From Paraktedonobacter sp036384215 (lineage in GTDB: Bacteria > Chloroflexota > Ktedonobacteria > Ktedonobacterales > Ktedonobacteraceae), in assembly GCA_036384215.1 (NCBI GenBank), contig DASVMX010000001.1:1-7998 (forward strand): DNA of 7,998 bases, written 5' to 3'. Under the pieces are notes generated by a model that had not been told where the DNA came from, did not search any database, and saw only the letters and a program-made list of their open reading frames with translations. Below, in pieces: positions 1-6,076 of the stretch. The position numbers and the translations under genes are program-made. Each line of letters starts with the position of its first letter. The stretch's first letter is position 1.

Positions 1-51
1 CGATATCGCCGGAAATCCTTTGTCCTTGTCCACATCCACACCAGCGGGCGT

Positions 52-102
52 GGTCAGAGCACACCGGACGCGCGGCTCCGGTGCATCCGGTGTGCTCTGG
101 CC
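52..102. repeat. Long inverted repeat / hairpin immediately downstream of carB
   Basis: Positions 55-68 (CAGAGCACACCGGA) are the exact reverse complement of 86-99, a 14-bp perfect stem. Bases 52-54 and 100-102 extend it to 17 bp with one G-T wobble. The 17-nt loop is 69-85. On the minus strand it starts 5 nt after the carB stop codon, where a transcription terminator is expected, but no U tract follows on that strand. On the plus strand a short T run (111-115) lies about 8 nt beyond the stem. It may be a terminator without a typical U tract, a 3'-end mRNA-stabilising hairpin, or a dispersed repeat; the sequence alone does not decide. Confidence 0.7.
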
Positions 103-106
103 CTGT

Positions 107-3100
107 CTATTTTTGGTAATTGTTCCACGACTTGATCGGGATGGTTGCCAGGTCTTTCTCTACCAGGGCGCGGGTGAAGAGGCGGGCCTGTTTGATTTTA
201 GTGAACAGGGGGATGTTGTGGTCGATGGCGTAGCGGCGCATGGCGTAGCCGTCGTCCTCTTCCTCCTGAGGCACGTAGTAGCTGTCGACGACGTTGATGG
301 CGAGGTCGACTTTGTGGTCGCGGAAGTAGGTCAGGATGTTAGGCTCTTTCTGCTCATGCAGCTTGTAGAGCATGGTAGCCTCGATGCCGTTTTCGCGCAT
401 GAAGAGGCTGGTCTGCTTCGTGGCGTAGAGCGGCAGGCCGAGCTTTGCCAGCAGGCGCGCGCTCTCCAGGAAGCGCTGTTTCTTGTCCTGGCCGCCCAGG
501 CTGATAAAGATGCCCCGCTGAGGAATGTGCCCTCCAGTGGCGATAATGGCCTTGAGATAGGCCTCCTCGATGTCCTCGCCGAAGCAGGCCACTTCTCCCG
601 TCGAAGCCATCTCGACGTGCAGGATGGGGTCCGCGCCGGTCAGACGCGAGAAGGAGAACTGCGGCGCTTTGACGGCGGTGAAGGTCGGCGTGGGAATCTC
701 GACGACCGGCACTTCCTCTTGAAAGAGCGTATCGACGAAGAGCGAGATCATGTTGACGCCGGTGACCTTCGAGATGAACGGGAAGGTGCGCGAGGCGCGC
801 AGATTGGCCTCAATGACGTAAACCTGGTTCTCTTTGGCCAGGAACTGGATGTTGAAGGGTCCAGTGATCTCCAGGGCGCGGGCGATCTTGCGACCCACCT
901 CTTCGATGCGTGCTCGCGTCTCCGCGTTGACCGTCTGAGGGGGCAGGACAATCGTGGCGTCACCGGAATGCACGCCAGCATTCTCGATATGCTCTGAGAT
1001 CACAAAGGCCTTGACTTCGCCGCGCTGCGCTACCGCGTCCAGCTCGATCTCTTTGACCTTCTGGAAGAACTTCGAGACTGTCACCGGGTACTCTGGCGAC
1101 ACCTCGGAGGCCTCGCGGGTATAGCGTTCCAGCTGCTCCTGGTCGTAGCAGACCTTCATCGCGCTGCCTGAGAGCACGTAGGATGGGCGCACCAGCACGG
1201 GATAGCCCACGCGACCCACGAAGGCGCGCAGTTCTTCCTGGTTGGTGAACGAGGCCCAGGCTGGCTGGTGGATACCCAGCGTGTCGAGCAAATTTGAGAA
1301 CTTGTGGCGGTCCTCCGCGCTGTCGATATTCTGCGCGCTGGTGCCAAGGATAGGGAAGCCGTAGCTGTGCAGGGCTTTCACGCGATTATTGGGCGTCTGT
1401 CCGCCGACCGAGACCACCACGCCGTAGGGATGCTCAAACTCGCAGATATCGGCGATGCGCTCGAAGGTCAGCTCCTCGAAGTAGAGGCGATCCGAGGTAT
1501 CGTAGTCCGTCGAGACCGTTTCGGGATTGCAGTTGATGACAATCGCGCGCTTCTGATACTGTTTCAGCGCCTCAACCGTGCTTACGCTGGTCCAGTCGAA
1601 TTCGACCGAGGAGCCGATGCGGTAGGGACCGGAGCCGAGCACGACCACGCCCTCCTGCTGGAGCGGCTCAATGTCGTTGTGACGTGCGTTATAGGTCATG
1701 TAGAGATAGTTGGTGTCAGACGGGAACTCGCCTGCCAGCGTGTCGATCTGCAAGATCGCCGGGAGCACGCCCAGTTGCTTACGCAGGGCACGCACCTCCA
1801 GGCCGCTCTTGCCGGTCAGTTCGCCAATGCGTTTATCAGAGAGGCCAATCTGTTTCAGTTCCAGCAGACATTCAGCGGAAAGGTCGTGATCGGCCTGGAG
1901 TGCCAGTTCGCGCACCTGAATGTGCTCGATACGCATCAGGAACCAGGGATCAATACCAGTGATCGCGTGGATCTGCTCGACCGTGATGCCATTGCGCATG
2001 GCCACGGGCAGGGCGAACATGCGCTTGGGCGTGGGCCGGTAGAGGTATTTCTCGATAATCTCCGCCTCGCTGGCGTGGCGTTCAAAGACGTTCAGCGCCG
2101 TTATGCCCTCCAGGCCCAGGTCCAGCATACGGATGGCTTTCTGGTAGGCTTCTTCAAAGGTGCGGCCAATGCCCATCACCTCGCCGACCGACTTCATGCC
2201 GGTGCCGATAGTCAGGTCCACGTTTTTGAACTTTTCCAGATCCCAGCGGGGGATCTTGACCACCACGTAGTCCAGGCTGGGCTCAAAGCAGGCCTGCGTC
2301 ACGCCAGTGACCTTGTTGGTTAGTTCGGTCAGTCCGTAGCCCAGGCCCAGCTTTGCCGCCACGTAGGCCAGGGGATAGCCAGTGGCCTTGCTGGCCAGCG
2401 CGGAACTGCGCGAGAGACGCGCATTGACCTCGATCACGTAGTACTTGGAGGTTTTGGGATCGAGAGCGTACTGCACATTGCACTCACCGACGATGCCCAG
2501 GCTGCGCACAATCTCGATTGAGGCCGAGCGCAGGGTGTGGTACTCGTGGTTTGTCAGGGTCTGGCTGGGCGCGATCACCACTGACTCGCCGGTATGGATG
2601 CCCAGCGGGTCCATGTTTTCCATGTTACAGACTGTTATGCAGTTGTCGAAGCGGTCGCGCACCACCTCGTATTCGACTTCTTTATAATGGTGTAAATATT
2701 GCTCGATCAGCACCTGGGGCGCGAAGGCCAGCGCGCCGCTTACGATGTGGCGCAGCTCGTCCTCGTTGTGCGCGATGCCCGAACCCTGTCCGCCCAGCGC
2801 GTAGCCCGCGCGCACCATCACCGGGTAGCCCAGCCCCTCAGCGATGCGCAGCGACTCCTCCAGCGTCTCAGAGGTGCGGCTCTGTGGCGTAGGAATATCG
2901 ATCTGGCGCAGGTGGCTTGCGAACTCCTCGCGGTCCTCGGTCAGAATAATCGCCGAAACCGGCGTCCCCAGGATCTGCACGTCATACTTCTCCAGCACGC
3001 CGCTCTTGTGTAGTTCAATCCCGCAATTCAGCGCCGTCTGGCCGCCGAAGGAGAGCAGAATCCCATCGGGCCGCTCTTTCTCAATGATTTTTTCCACGAA

Positions 3101-3307
3101 AAAGGGAGTGACAGGCAAGAAATAGACCTGGTCAGCCAGGAACTGAGAGGTCTGAATGGTCGCGATATTTGGATTCACCAGAACCGTCGAGATACCCTCC
3201 TCCTGGAGAGCCTTGAGAGCCTGGGAGCCGGAGTAGTCGAACTCTCCGGCCTGCCCAATTTTCAGTGCGCCCGCTCCCAACACCAGCACTTTCCGTACAT
3301 CAGTCAC
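107..3307 (-). CDS. carB: Carbamoyl-phosphate synthase, large (ammonia/ATP-grasp) subunit
   Basis: CarB makes carbamoyl phosphate from bicarbonate, 2 ATP and the ammonia channelled from CarA, feeding pyrimidine and arginine synthesis in the cytoplasm. At 1066 aa it is full length (E. coli 1073). Domain order: first ATP-grasp half (about 1-400; dinucleotide-type start VLGAGALKIGQAGEFDYSG, metal/ATP residues in VIEVNARLSRSSALASK near 291-307), oligomerisation region (about 400-550), second ATP-grasp half (about 551-930; GSGPYRIGSSVEFDW at 558-572, VIEANLRASRTFPFISK at 831-847), and C-terminal MGS-like allosteric domain (about 931-1066). The start is GTG, directly after the carA TAA; an SD-like AAGGGGG at 3317-3323 lies 9 nt upstream inside carA, so translation is probably coupled. 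Many stretches read like eukaryotic CAD/CPS1 rather than typical bacterial CarB, e.g. RAGYALGGQGSG (166-177) where E. coli has RPSFTMGGSGGG, and CNMENMDPLGIHTGES (227-242). Identity is certain; the phylogenetic placement is inference from memory. Confidence 0.98.
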   Translation of the reverse strand: MTDVRKVLVLGAGALKIGQAGEFDYSGSQALKALQEEGISTVLVNPNIATIQTSQFLADQVYFLPVTPFFVEKIIEKERPDGILLSFGGQTALNCGIELHKSGVLEKYDVQILGTPVSAIILTEDREEFASHLRQIDIPTPQSRTSETLEESLRIAEGLGYPVMVRAGYALGGQGSGIAHNEDELRHIVSGALAFAPQVLIEQYLHHYKEVEYEVVRDRFDNCITVCNMENMDPLGIHTGESVVIAPSQTLTNHEYHTLRSASIEIVRSLGIVGECNVQYALDPKTSKYYVIEVNARLSRSSALASKATGYPLAYVAAKLGLGYGLTELTNKVTGVTQACFEPSLDYVVVKIPRWDLEKFKNVDLTIGTGMKSVGEVMGIGRTFEEAYQKAIRMLDLGLEGITALNVFERHASEAEIIEKYLYRPTPKRMFALPVAMRNGITVEQIHAITGIDPWFLMRIEHIQVRELALQADHDLSAECLLELKQIGLSDKRIGELTGKSGLEVRALRKQLGVLPAILQIDTLAGEFPSDTNYLYMTYNARHNDIEPLQQEGVVVLGSGPYRIGSSVEFDWTSVSTVEALKQYQKRAIVINCNPETVSTDYDTSDRLYFEELTFERIADICEFEHPYGVVVSVGGQTPNNRVKALHSYGFPILGTSAQNIDSAEDRHKFSNLLDTLGIHQPAWASFTNQEELRAFVGRVGYPVLVRPSYVLSGSAMKVCYDQEQLERYTREASEVSPEYPVTVSKFFQKVKEIELDAVAQRGEVKAFVISEHIENAGVHSGDATIVLPPQTVNAETRARIEEVGRKIARALEITGPFNIQFLAKENQVYVIEANLRASRTFPFISKVTGVNMISLFVDTLFQEEVPVVEIPTPTFTAVKAPQFSFSRLTGADPILHVEMASTGEVACFGEDIEEAYLKAIIATGGHIPQRGIFISLGGQDKKQRFLESARLLAKLGLPLYATKQTSLFMRENGIEATMLYKLHEQKEPNILTYFRDHKVDLAINVVDSYYVPQEEEDDGYAMRRYAIDHNIPLFTKIKQARLFTRALVEKDLATIPIKSWNNYQK

Positions 3308-4462
3308 TTAGCGTATCCCCCTTTTTCCCTTCTCAGCTACAACCCGCTCCAGGAAGTAGTCAAACAGCCAGTCAGTGTCGATTGGTCCGGGCATCGACTC
3401 CGGGTGGAACTGCACGGAGAAGAAAGGCAGTTCCTGGTGATGGATACCCTCGTTGCTGCCATCGTTGGCGTTGACGAACCAGGGTTTGAAGCCCTCTGGC
3501 AGTGTGCCAACGGCGAAACTGTGGTTCTGCGTCGTGATATAGCAGCGCTTGCTGTCCTCCAGGAGACAGGGCTGATTCTGGCTGCGATGGCCAAATTTCA
3601 GCTTGTAAGTATCGCCCCCGGCGGCCAGGGCCAGCAACTGGTGACCCAGGCAGATACCCATAACCGGCACCTGGCGGGCCATCGCGGCGCGCAGGATCTC
3701 AATCGTCCTGGTTGCCAGCCTGGGGTTGCCAGGACCATTCGAGACCAGGATACCATCGAAGGTAAAATCGAGATCGGGCGCGAACAGATCGAAGTCCCAG
3801 GGCACCGTAACCAGGCGCACCCCGCGCGCCAGCAGACTGCGCGTAATGTTGCGCTTCGCCCCGCAGTCGATCAGCACAATCGTCGTCTCGCCCGCGCCCT
3901 GCACCTGCACCTCCGGCGTCGAAACCAGCGCCACCAGGTTGTCCAGGTCGGGATCGTAGAAGGGGATATCCTCCTCGAAAACAATCTTGCCCAGCATCGT
4001 GCCATGTGTGCGGATGTGCTGGGTCAGGCGGCGCGTATCCTTGATCTCCAGTGCGGGAATACCCTCGCGGCGCAGCCAGGCGCCCAGGTTCATCGTGCTC
4101 TGTGCGTGGGAGGGCGTATCAATATAGTTTGATACAATCAGTCCGGCGATATGGATGCGGTCATCTTCCCAGCAAGACGACTTGGGGACGCCATAGTTGC
4201 CGATGATTGGATAAGTCATAATCAGAATCTGGCCGGTATAGGACGCGTCAGTAATCGCTTCGGGATAGCCCACCATGCCGGTGCAGAAGACAACCTCGCC
4301 CCCGATAGCCGTATCAGAGCCAAAGGAAGTCCCCTCGAAGCGTGTGCCATCTTCCAGGACCAGGGAGCCGCGCCGCAAAGAGGGCACAAGCAGCTCCTCA
4401 TCGTGTTGAGTCTCATTTTCTGAGGGAATGGGCGTCGAAAAAGTACGCTGGTATATTGCCAT
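3308..4462 (-). CDS. carA: Carbamoyl-phosphate synthase, small (glutaminase) subunit
   Basis: CarA hydrolyses glutamine and passes ammonia to CarB. It has the CPSase small-chain N-terminal domain (LVLEDGTRFEG from residue 34; TGMVGYPEAITD at 61-72; YPIIGNYG at 84-91), then a class I glutamine amidotransferase domain with nucleophile Cys271 in GICLGHQ (269-275) and the His353/Glu355 pair in FHPE. At 384 aa it matches the E. coli length (382), but about 31 residues precede the usual RGSLVLEDG start, where family members have only a few. The ATG at 4462 has a weak, distant SD (AAGG at 4477-4480, about 14 nt away). An in-frame GTG at 4387, 6 nt after GAGGAG (4394-4399), would give 359 aa, close to the B. 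subtilis length, so the true start is uncertain. The stop codon touches the carB start. The C-terminal half (GHRSQNQPCLLEDSKRC, NANDGSNEGI, LPFFSVQFHPE) is notably CAD-like. Confidence 0.96.
   Translation of the reverse strand: MAIYQRTFSTPIPSENETQHDEELLVPSLRRGSLVLEDGTRFEGTSFGSDTAIGGEVVFCTGMVGYPEAITDASYTGQILIMTYPIIGNYGVPKSSCWEDDRIHIAGLIVSNYIDTPSHAQSTMNLGAWLRREGIPALEIKDTRRLTQHIRTHGTMLGKIVFEEDIPFYDPDLDNLVALVSTPEVQVQGAGETTIVLIDCGAKRNITRSLLARGVRLVTVPWDFDLFAPDLDFTFDGILVSNGPGNPRLATRTIEILRAAMARQVPVMGICLGHQLLALAAGGDTYKLKFGHRSQNQPCLLEDSKRCYITTQNHSFAVGTLPEGFKPWFVNANDGSNEGIHHQELPFFSVQFHPESMPGPIDTDWLFDYFLERVVAEKGKRGIR
3317..3323 (-). promoter_or_regulatory. Shine-Dalgarno for carB inside the carA 3' end
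   Basis: The minus strand reads AAGGGGG here, 9 nt before the GTG start of carB. Because carA ends with TAA immediately before that GTG (TAAGTG), a ribosome terminating on carA is placed on the carB start. This supports the GTG start and coupled, near-equimolar synthesis of the two subunits. Confidence 0.6.
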
Positions 4463-4566
4463 GTTTTTCGTGTGTACCTTTCTTTATAGAGTAAGAAATC
4501 TTTTCTGGTGCTTGCTCTATACGTCGTTGTACAGCGAGTCCATAGAAAATTGACCTGCGTGCCTTT
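4463..4566 (-). other. pyrB-carA intercistronic gap (104 nt)
   Basis: This A/T-richer spacer separates pyrB and carA. I see no hairpin followed by a U run on the minus strand and no convincing promoter, so the genes probably share one transcript. It contains an 8-codon open frame (ATG at 4543, TAG at 4517-4519, MDSLYNDV) with only a weak AGG upstream; nothing shows that it is translated. The gap is long for an otherwise tight operon and could be the 5' leader of carA, particularly if carA starts at 4387. Confidence 0.5.
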
Positions 4567-5571
4567 TTAGTTCGCGAGGGGATACGGCGAGAGAACCAAC
4601 GCCAGCAGGGCCATGCGCGTATAAAGGCCATTGCGAATTTGAGAACGTAAGTAGACCGCTCTTTCATCCTGATCGACGGCGGGATCAATTGTCCCGACGC
4701 GTGGAAGTGGGTCCATTAAGATCATATCTTTACTGGCGCGCCGCGTCAACAGTTCAGGTGTGACGACAAACTTTCCGGCGGCGAGTTCAAAGTATTCATC
4801 CAGCGAAGCGAACCGTTCCTTCTGGATACGTGTCCAGTACCAGAAATCGCAGTCAGCAGGGATCTCATTCTCGCTGCTCAACTCAACTAATTCAACCCCA
4901 CGCGAAGTGATATGCACATAGTCATCACGAGTCAGACGCAGTTTCTGAGGCGCCAGGATGTAGAGGCGATTGCCGGAGAAGAGCGAGAGGCCGCGCATCA
5001 GCGAGTGCATCGTGCGGCTATTCAGCGCATCGCCCACCAGCAGGCCGTTCAGACGATCCAGGCGGCCAAAGCGTTCGTAAAGCGTGCAGAGATCAAGCAG
5101 AGTCTGCGAGGGATGCTCATTTGTGCCATCGCCTGCGTTGAGCACCGGCACAAACTGCGCGGCCTCAGCGGCGGCTCGCGCGGCCCCCGAGCGTGGATGG
5201 CGCAGCACAAGCGCGTCCGAGTACGCCTCAAAGACGCGGATCGTATCCTCGAACGTCTCGCCCTTATTGACCGAAGTGACCGTTTCCGGGTTTTGAATAT
5301 CCAGTGTCTGCCCACCCAGGCGTTTCACCGCGCTGGCGAAAGAGCCAAAGGTGCGGCTGGAAGGCTCAAAGAACAGGAGAGAGACAACTTTGCCAGTTAG
5401 CACCTGTGATGGCTGGCTGCTCTGTACAAGTTGTTTCATCTGCAAGGCCAGGCGGAAGACCGTAAAGAGATCGTCGACCGTGAACTGATCGAGGGAGACG
5501 ATATCTTTGCCATAAAATTTTCCCTGGATGGCTTCCATCTGAGCCAGGGGGAACGCTGCGACATTGCTCAT
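4567..5571 (-). CDS. pyrB: Aspartate carbamoyltransferase, catalytic subunit
   Basis: ATCase condenses carbamoyl phosphate with aspartate to N-carbamoylaspartate, the committed pyrimidine step. With the ATG at 5571 it is 334 aa, slightly longer than usual because of an N-terminal tail of about 20 residues. Carbamoyl-phosphate site: SSRTFGSF (71-78), Lys103 in NKGET, RHP (124-126) and GTNEHPSQTLLDL (149-161, His153). Aspartate site: Arg186 in NSRT, TRIQKERF (247-254) and DPLPRV (287-292). Two spots depart from the classic pattern: GDALNSRT where E. coli has GDLKYGRT, and DPLP for HPLP. A TTG at 5577 lies in frame, but a perfect AGGAGGT ends 8 nt before the ATG and only 2 nt before the TTG, so the ATG is chosen. 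It heads the operon ahead of carA-carB. No pyrI or pyrC is present in the window. Confidence 0.97.
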   Translation of the reverse strand: MSNVAAFPLAQMEAIQGKFYGKDIVSLDQFTVDDLFTVFRLALQMKQLVQSSQPSQVLTGKVVSLLFFEPSSRTFGSFASAVKRLGGQTLDIQNPETVTSVNKGETFEDTIRVFEAYSDALVLRHPRSGAARAAAEAAQFVPVLNAGDGTNEHPSQTLLDLCTLYERFGRLDRLNGLLVGDALNSRTMHSLMRGLSLFSGNRLYILAPQKLRLTRDDYVHITSRGVELVELSSENEIPADCDFWYWTRIQKERFASLDEYFELAAGKFVVTPELLTRRASKDMILMDPLPRVGTIDPAVDQDERAVYLRSQIRNGLYTRMALLALVLSPYPLAN

Positions 5572-5579
5572 GCTCAAAA

Positions 5580-5586
5580 ACCTCCT
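5580..5586 (-). promoter_or_regulatory. Consensus ribosome binding site of pyrB
   Basis: The minus strand reads AGGAGGT, fully complementary to the 16S 3' end, with 8 nt to the ATG at 5571. This spacing decides the start codon against the in-frame TTG at 5577. Confidence 0.9.
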
Positions 5587-5629
5587 GTTAAGCGCGTTGT
5601 TCTAATCCTCTTATGATCCTCGAAACCCG

Positions 5630-5659
5630 CTAAATGACGACAGGTTGATAGGTCATCAT
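5630..5659 (-). CDS. Possible 9-aa leader mini-ORF upstream of pyrB
   Basis: This open frame encodes MMTYQPVVI and ends in TAG. An SD-like AAGGGA (5665-5670) sits about 6 nt before the first ATG, better than chance for so short a frame. Its start and stop codons lie in the two arms of the hairpin at 5632-5661, so translation and folding would exclude each other. The peptide carries no recognisable run of regulatory codons. It may be a chance frame. Confidence 0.25.
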   Translation of the reverse strand: MMTYQPVVI

Positions 5660-5661
5660 TT
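5632..5661 (-). repeat. 10-bp inverted repeat / hairpin in the pyr leader
   Basis: On the minus strand the arm AAATGATGAC (5661-5652) pairs with GTCGTCATTT (5641-5632), 10 bp with one G-U wobble, around a 10-nt loop (5651-5642). No U run follows, so it is not an intrinsic terminator. It could be an RNA control hairpin over the mini-ORF start or a DNA operator. Confidence 0.55.
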
Positions 5662-5784
5662 TCTTCCCTTACGGCGCAACAATGCCCGTCCTGCGCCTGG
5701 GGAACTGCTCATAACGCGGGCTGGTGGGCAGTCAAAGAGTTTGCAACACCAGTTGAAGGCGCAAAGTCTGGCCGGAGTGGCGCG

Positions 5785-5988
5785 TCAGGGATCGGGTTGA
5801 AAAAAGCCCTCAGCCTTCGTGCGCATTCTTGCTCGGCTTTTCGATCTCAAAAAAAAACCTCTCTCCCGAATCAACGGGGAGAGGAAAAAAGGAAAAGCGT
5901 CGGGCTCAGGTCCGTCCGGGAAATGAGAAAGGGGACAGACGAGAGAGAGTTGTACCTGTATCGTTTGTAAATCCCCGTTCGAGCCCAT
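5785..5988 (-). CDS. Candidate pyr operon leader peptide (PyrL-like), 67 aa
   Basis: An ATG at 5988, 53 nt into the predicted transcript, opens a 67-codon frame ending in TGA at 5785-5787. It stays open through a U-rich tract (5885-5896, TTTTCCTTTTTT) and across the intrinsic terminator at 5849-5884. E. coli pyrL has the same layout: the ribosome follows polymerase, and its closeness, set by UTP-dependent pausing in the U tract, decides whether the terminator forms. The encoded pattern AFPFFLSPLI...RGFF (31-46) resembles PFFFPLI...RGAFF of E. coli PyrL as I remember it. Much of that follows from U tracts flanking a hairpin. The SD is weak (AAAGG at 6001-6005, 12 nt away). The peptide has no domain, signal or membrane segment. 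It is a regulatory ORF if anything; a chance frame cannot be excluded. Confidence 0.45.
   Translation of the reverse strand: MGSNGDLQTIQVQLSLVCPLSHFPDGPEPDAFPFFLSPLIRERGFFLRSKSRARMRTKAEGFFQPDP
5849..5884 (-). terminator. Intrinsic terminator / attenuator in the pyr leader
   Basis: On the minus strand the arm CCTCTCCCCG (5884-5875), loop TTGATT (5874-5869) and arm CGGGAGAGAGG (5868-5858) form a G/C-rich 10-bp stem with one bulged base, followed by nine U (5857-5849). It lies about 160 nt after the predicted pyr start site and nearly 280 nt before pyrB, so it would end transcription before the structural genes: the geometry of an attenuator. A CTCTCTCTC stretch at 5941-5949 (minus strand) could pair with GAGAGAG of the 3' arm as an alternative antiterminator. 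The plus strand has A, not T, after the stem, so the terminator works leftward only. Confidence 0.85.
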
Positions 5989-6035
5989 GATGATATTGCG
6001 CCTTTTCAATATTAGGAATTGTTTGGAACTGCGTT

Positions 6036-6041
6036 CAAATT
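6036..6041 (-). promoter_or_regulatory. pyr operon predicted start site with AATTTG initially transcribed sequence
   Basis: The minus strand reads AATTTG from 6041 to 6036, with the first A exactly 7 nt after the last base of the TATAAT box, the usual start position. AAUUUG is the initial transcript of E. coli pyrBI, where high UTP makes polymerase slip and add extra U residues to AAUUU, aborting productive transcription. The position and sequence are seen here; the slippage is inferred. Confidence 0.55.
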
Positions 6042-6047
6042 GTCAGA

Positions 6048-6076
6048 ATTATACAATCTATTTTGCCAAAAGTCAA
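6048..6076 (-). promoter_or_regulatory. Promoter of the pyrB-carA-carB operon
   Basis: The minus strand has TTGACT (6076-6071), a 17-nt spacer (6070-6054) and a perfect TATAAT (6053-6048), giving a near-consensus housekeeping sigma promoter. Transcription would begin near 6041 and yield a leader of about 470 nt before pyrB. Its -35 box lies 6 bp from that of the divergent proS promoter. Confidence 0.88.

Larger units (their letters stand above)
5587..5784 (-). other. Distal part of the pyr leader, structured and without a long gene
   Basis: Between the leader ORF and pyrB lie about 200 nt with several inverted repeats: ACTGGTG/CACCAG arms at 5721-5726 and 5747-5752 (20-nt loop), GGCGCA/TGCGCC at 5673-5678 and 5692-5697 (13-nt loop), and a 10-bp hairpin at 5632-5661. 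Two imperfect GAGGAT(C/T)A copies lie at about 5604-5622. A weak promoter-like pair (TTGACT then TATGAG, 16-nt spacer, about 5710-5737) is visible but poor. I recognise no known riboswitch or PyrR-binding consensus here. Confidence 0.5.

Noticed and set aside
20..997. 325-codon plus-strand open frame
   Set aside because: It lies antisense to carB, has no recognisable domain and reflects the G/C-biased codon positions of carB. Similar long antisense frames occur at 1304-2323 (carB), 3404-4132 (carA) and 4912-5400 (pyrB).
5572..5577. TTG at 5577 as the pyrB start
   Set aside because: It would lie only 2 nt from the AGGAGGT, too close for initiation; the ATG at 5571 has the normal 8-nt spacing.
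5849..5884. PyrR-binding site in the pyr leader
   Set aside because: The GAGAGGTT at the terminator's 3' arm matches only the second half of the PyrR consensus (ARUCCNGNGAGGYU); the upstream half is absent, and no separate anti-antiterminator was found.
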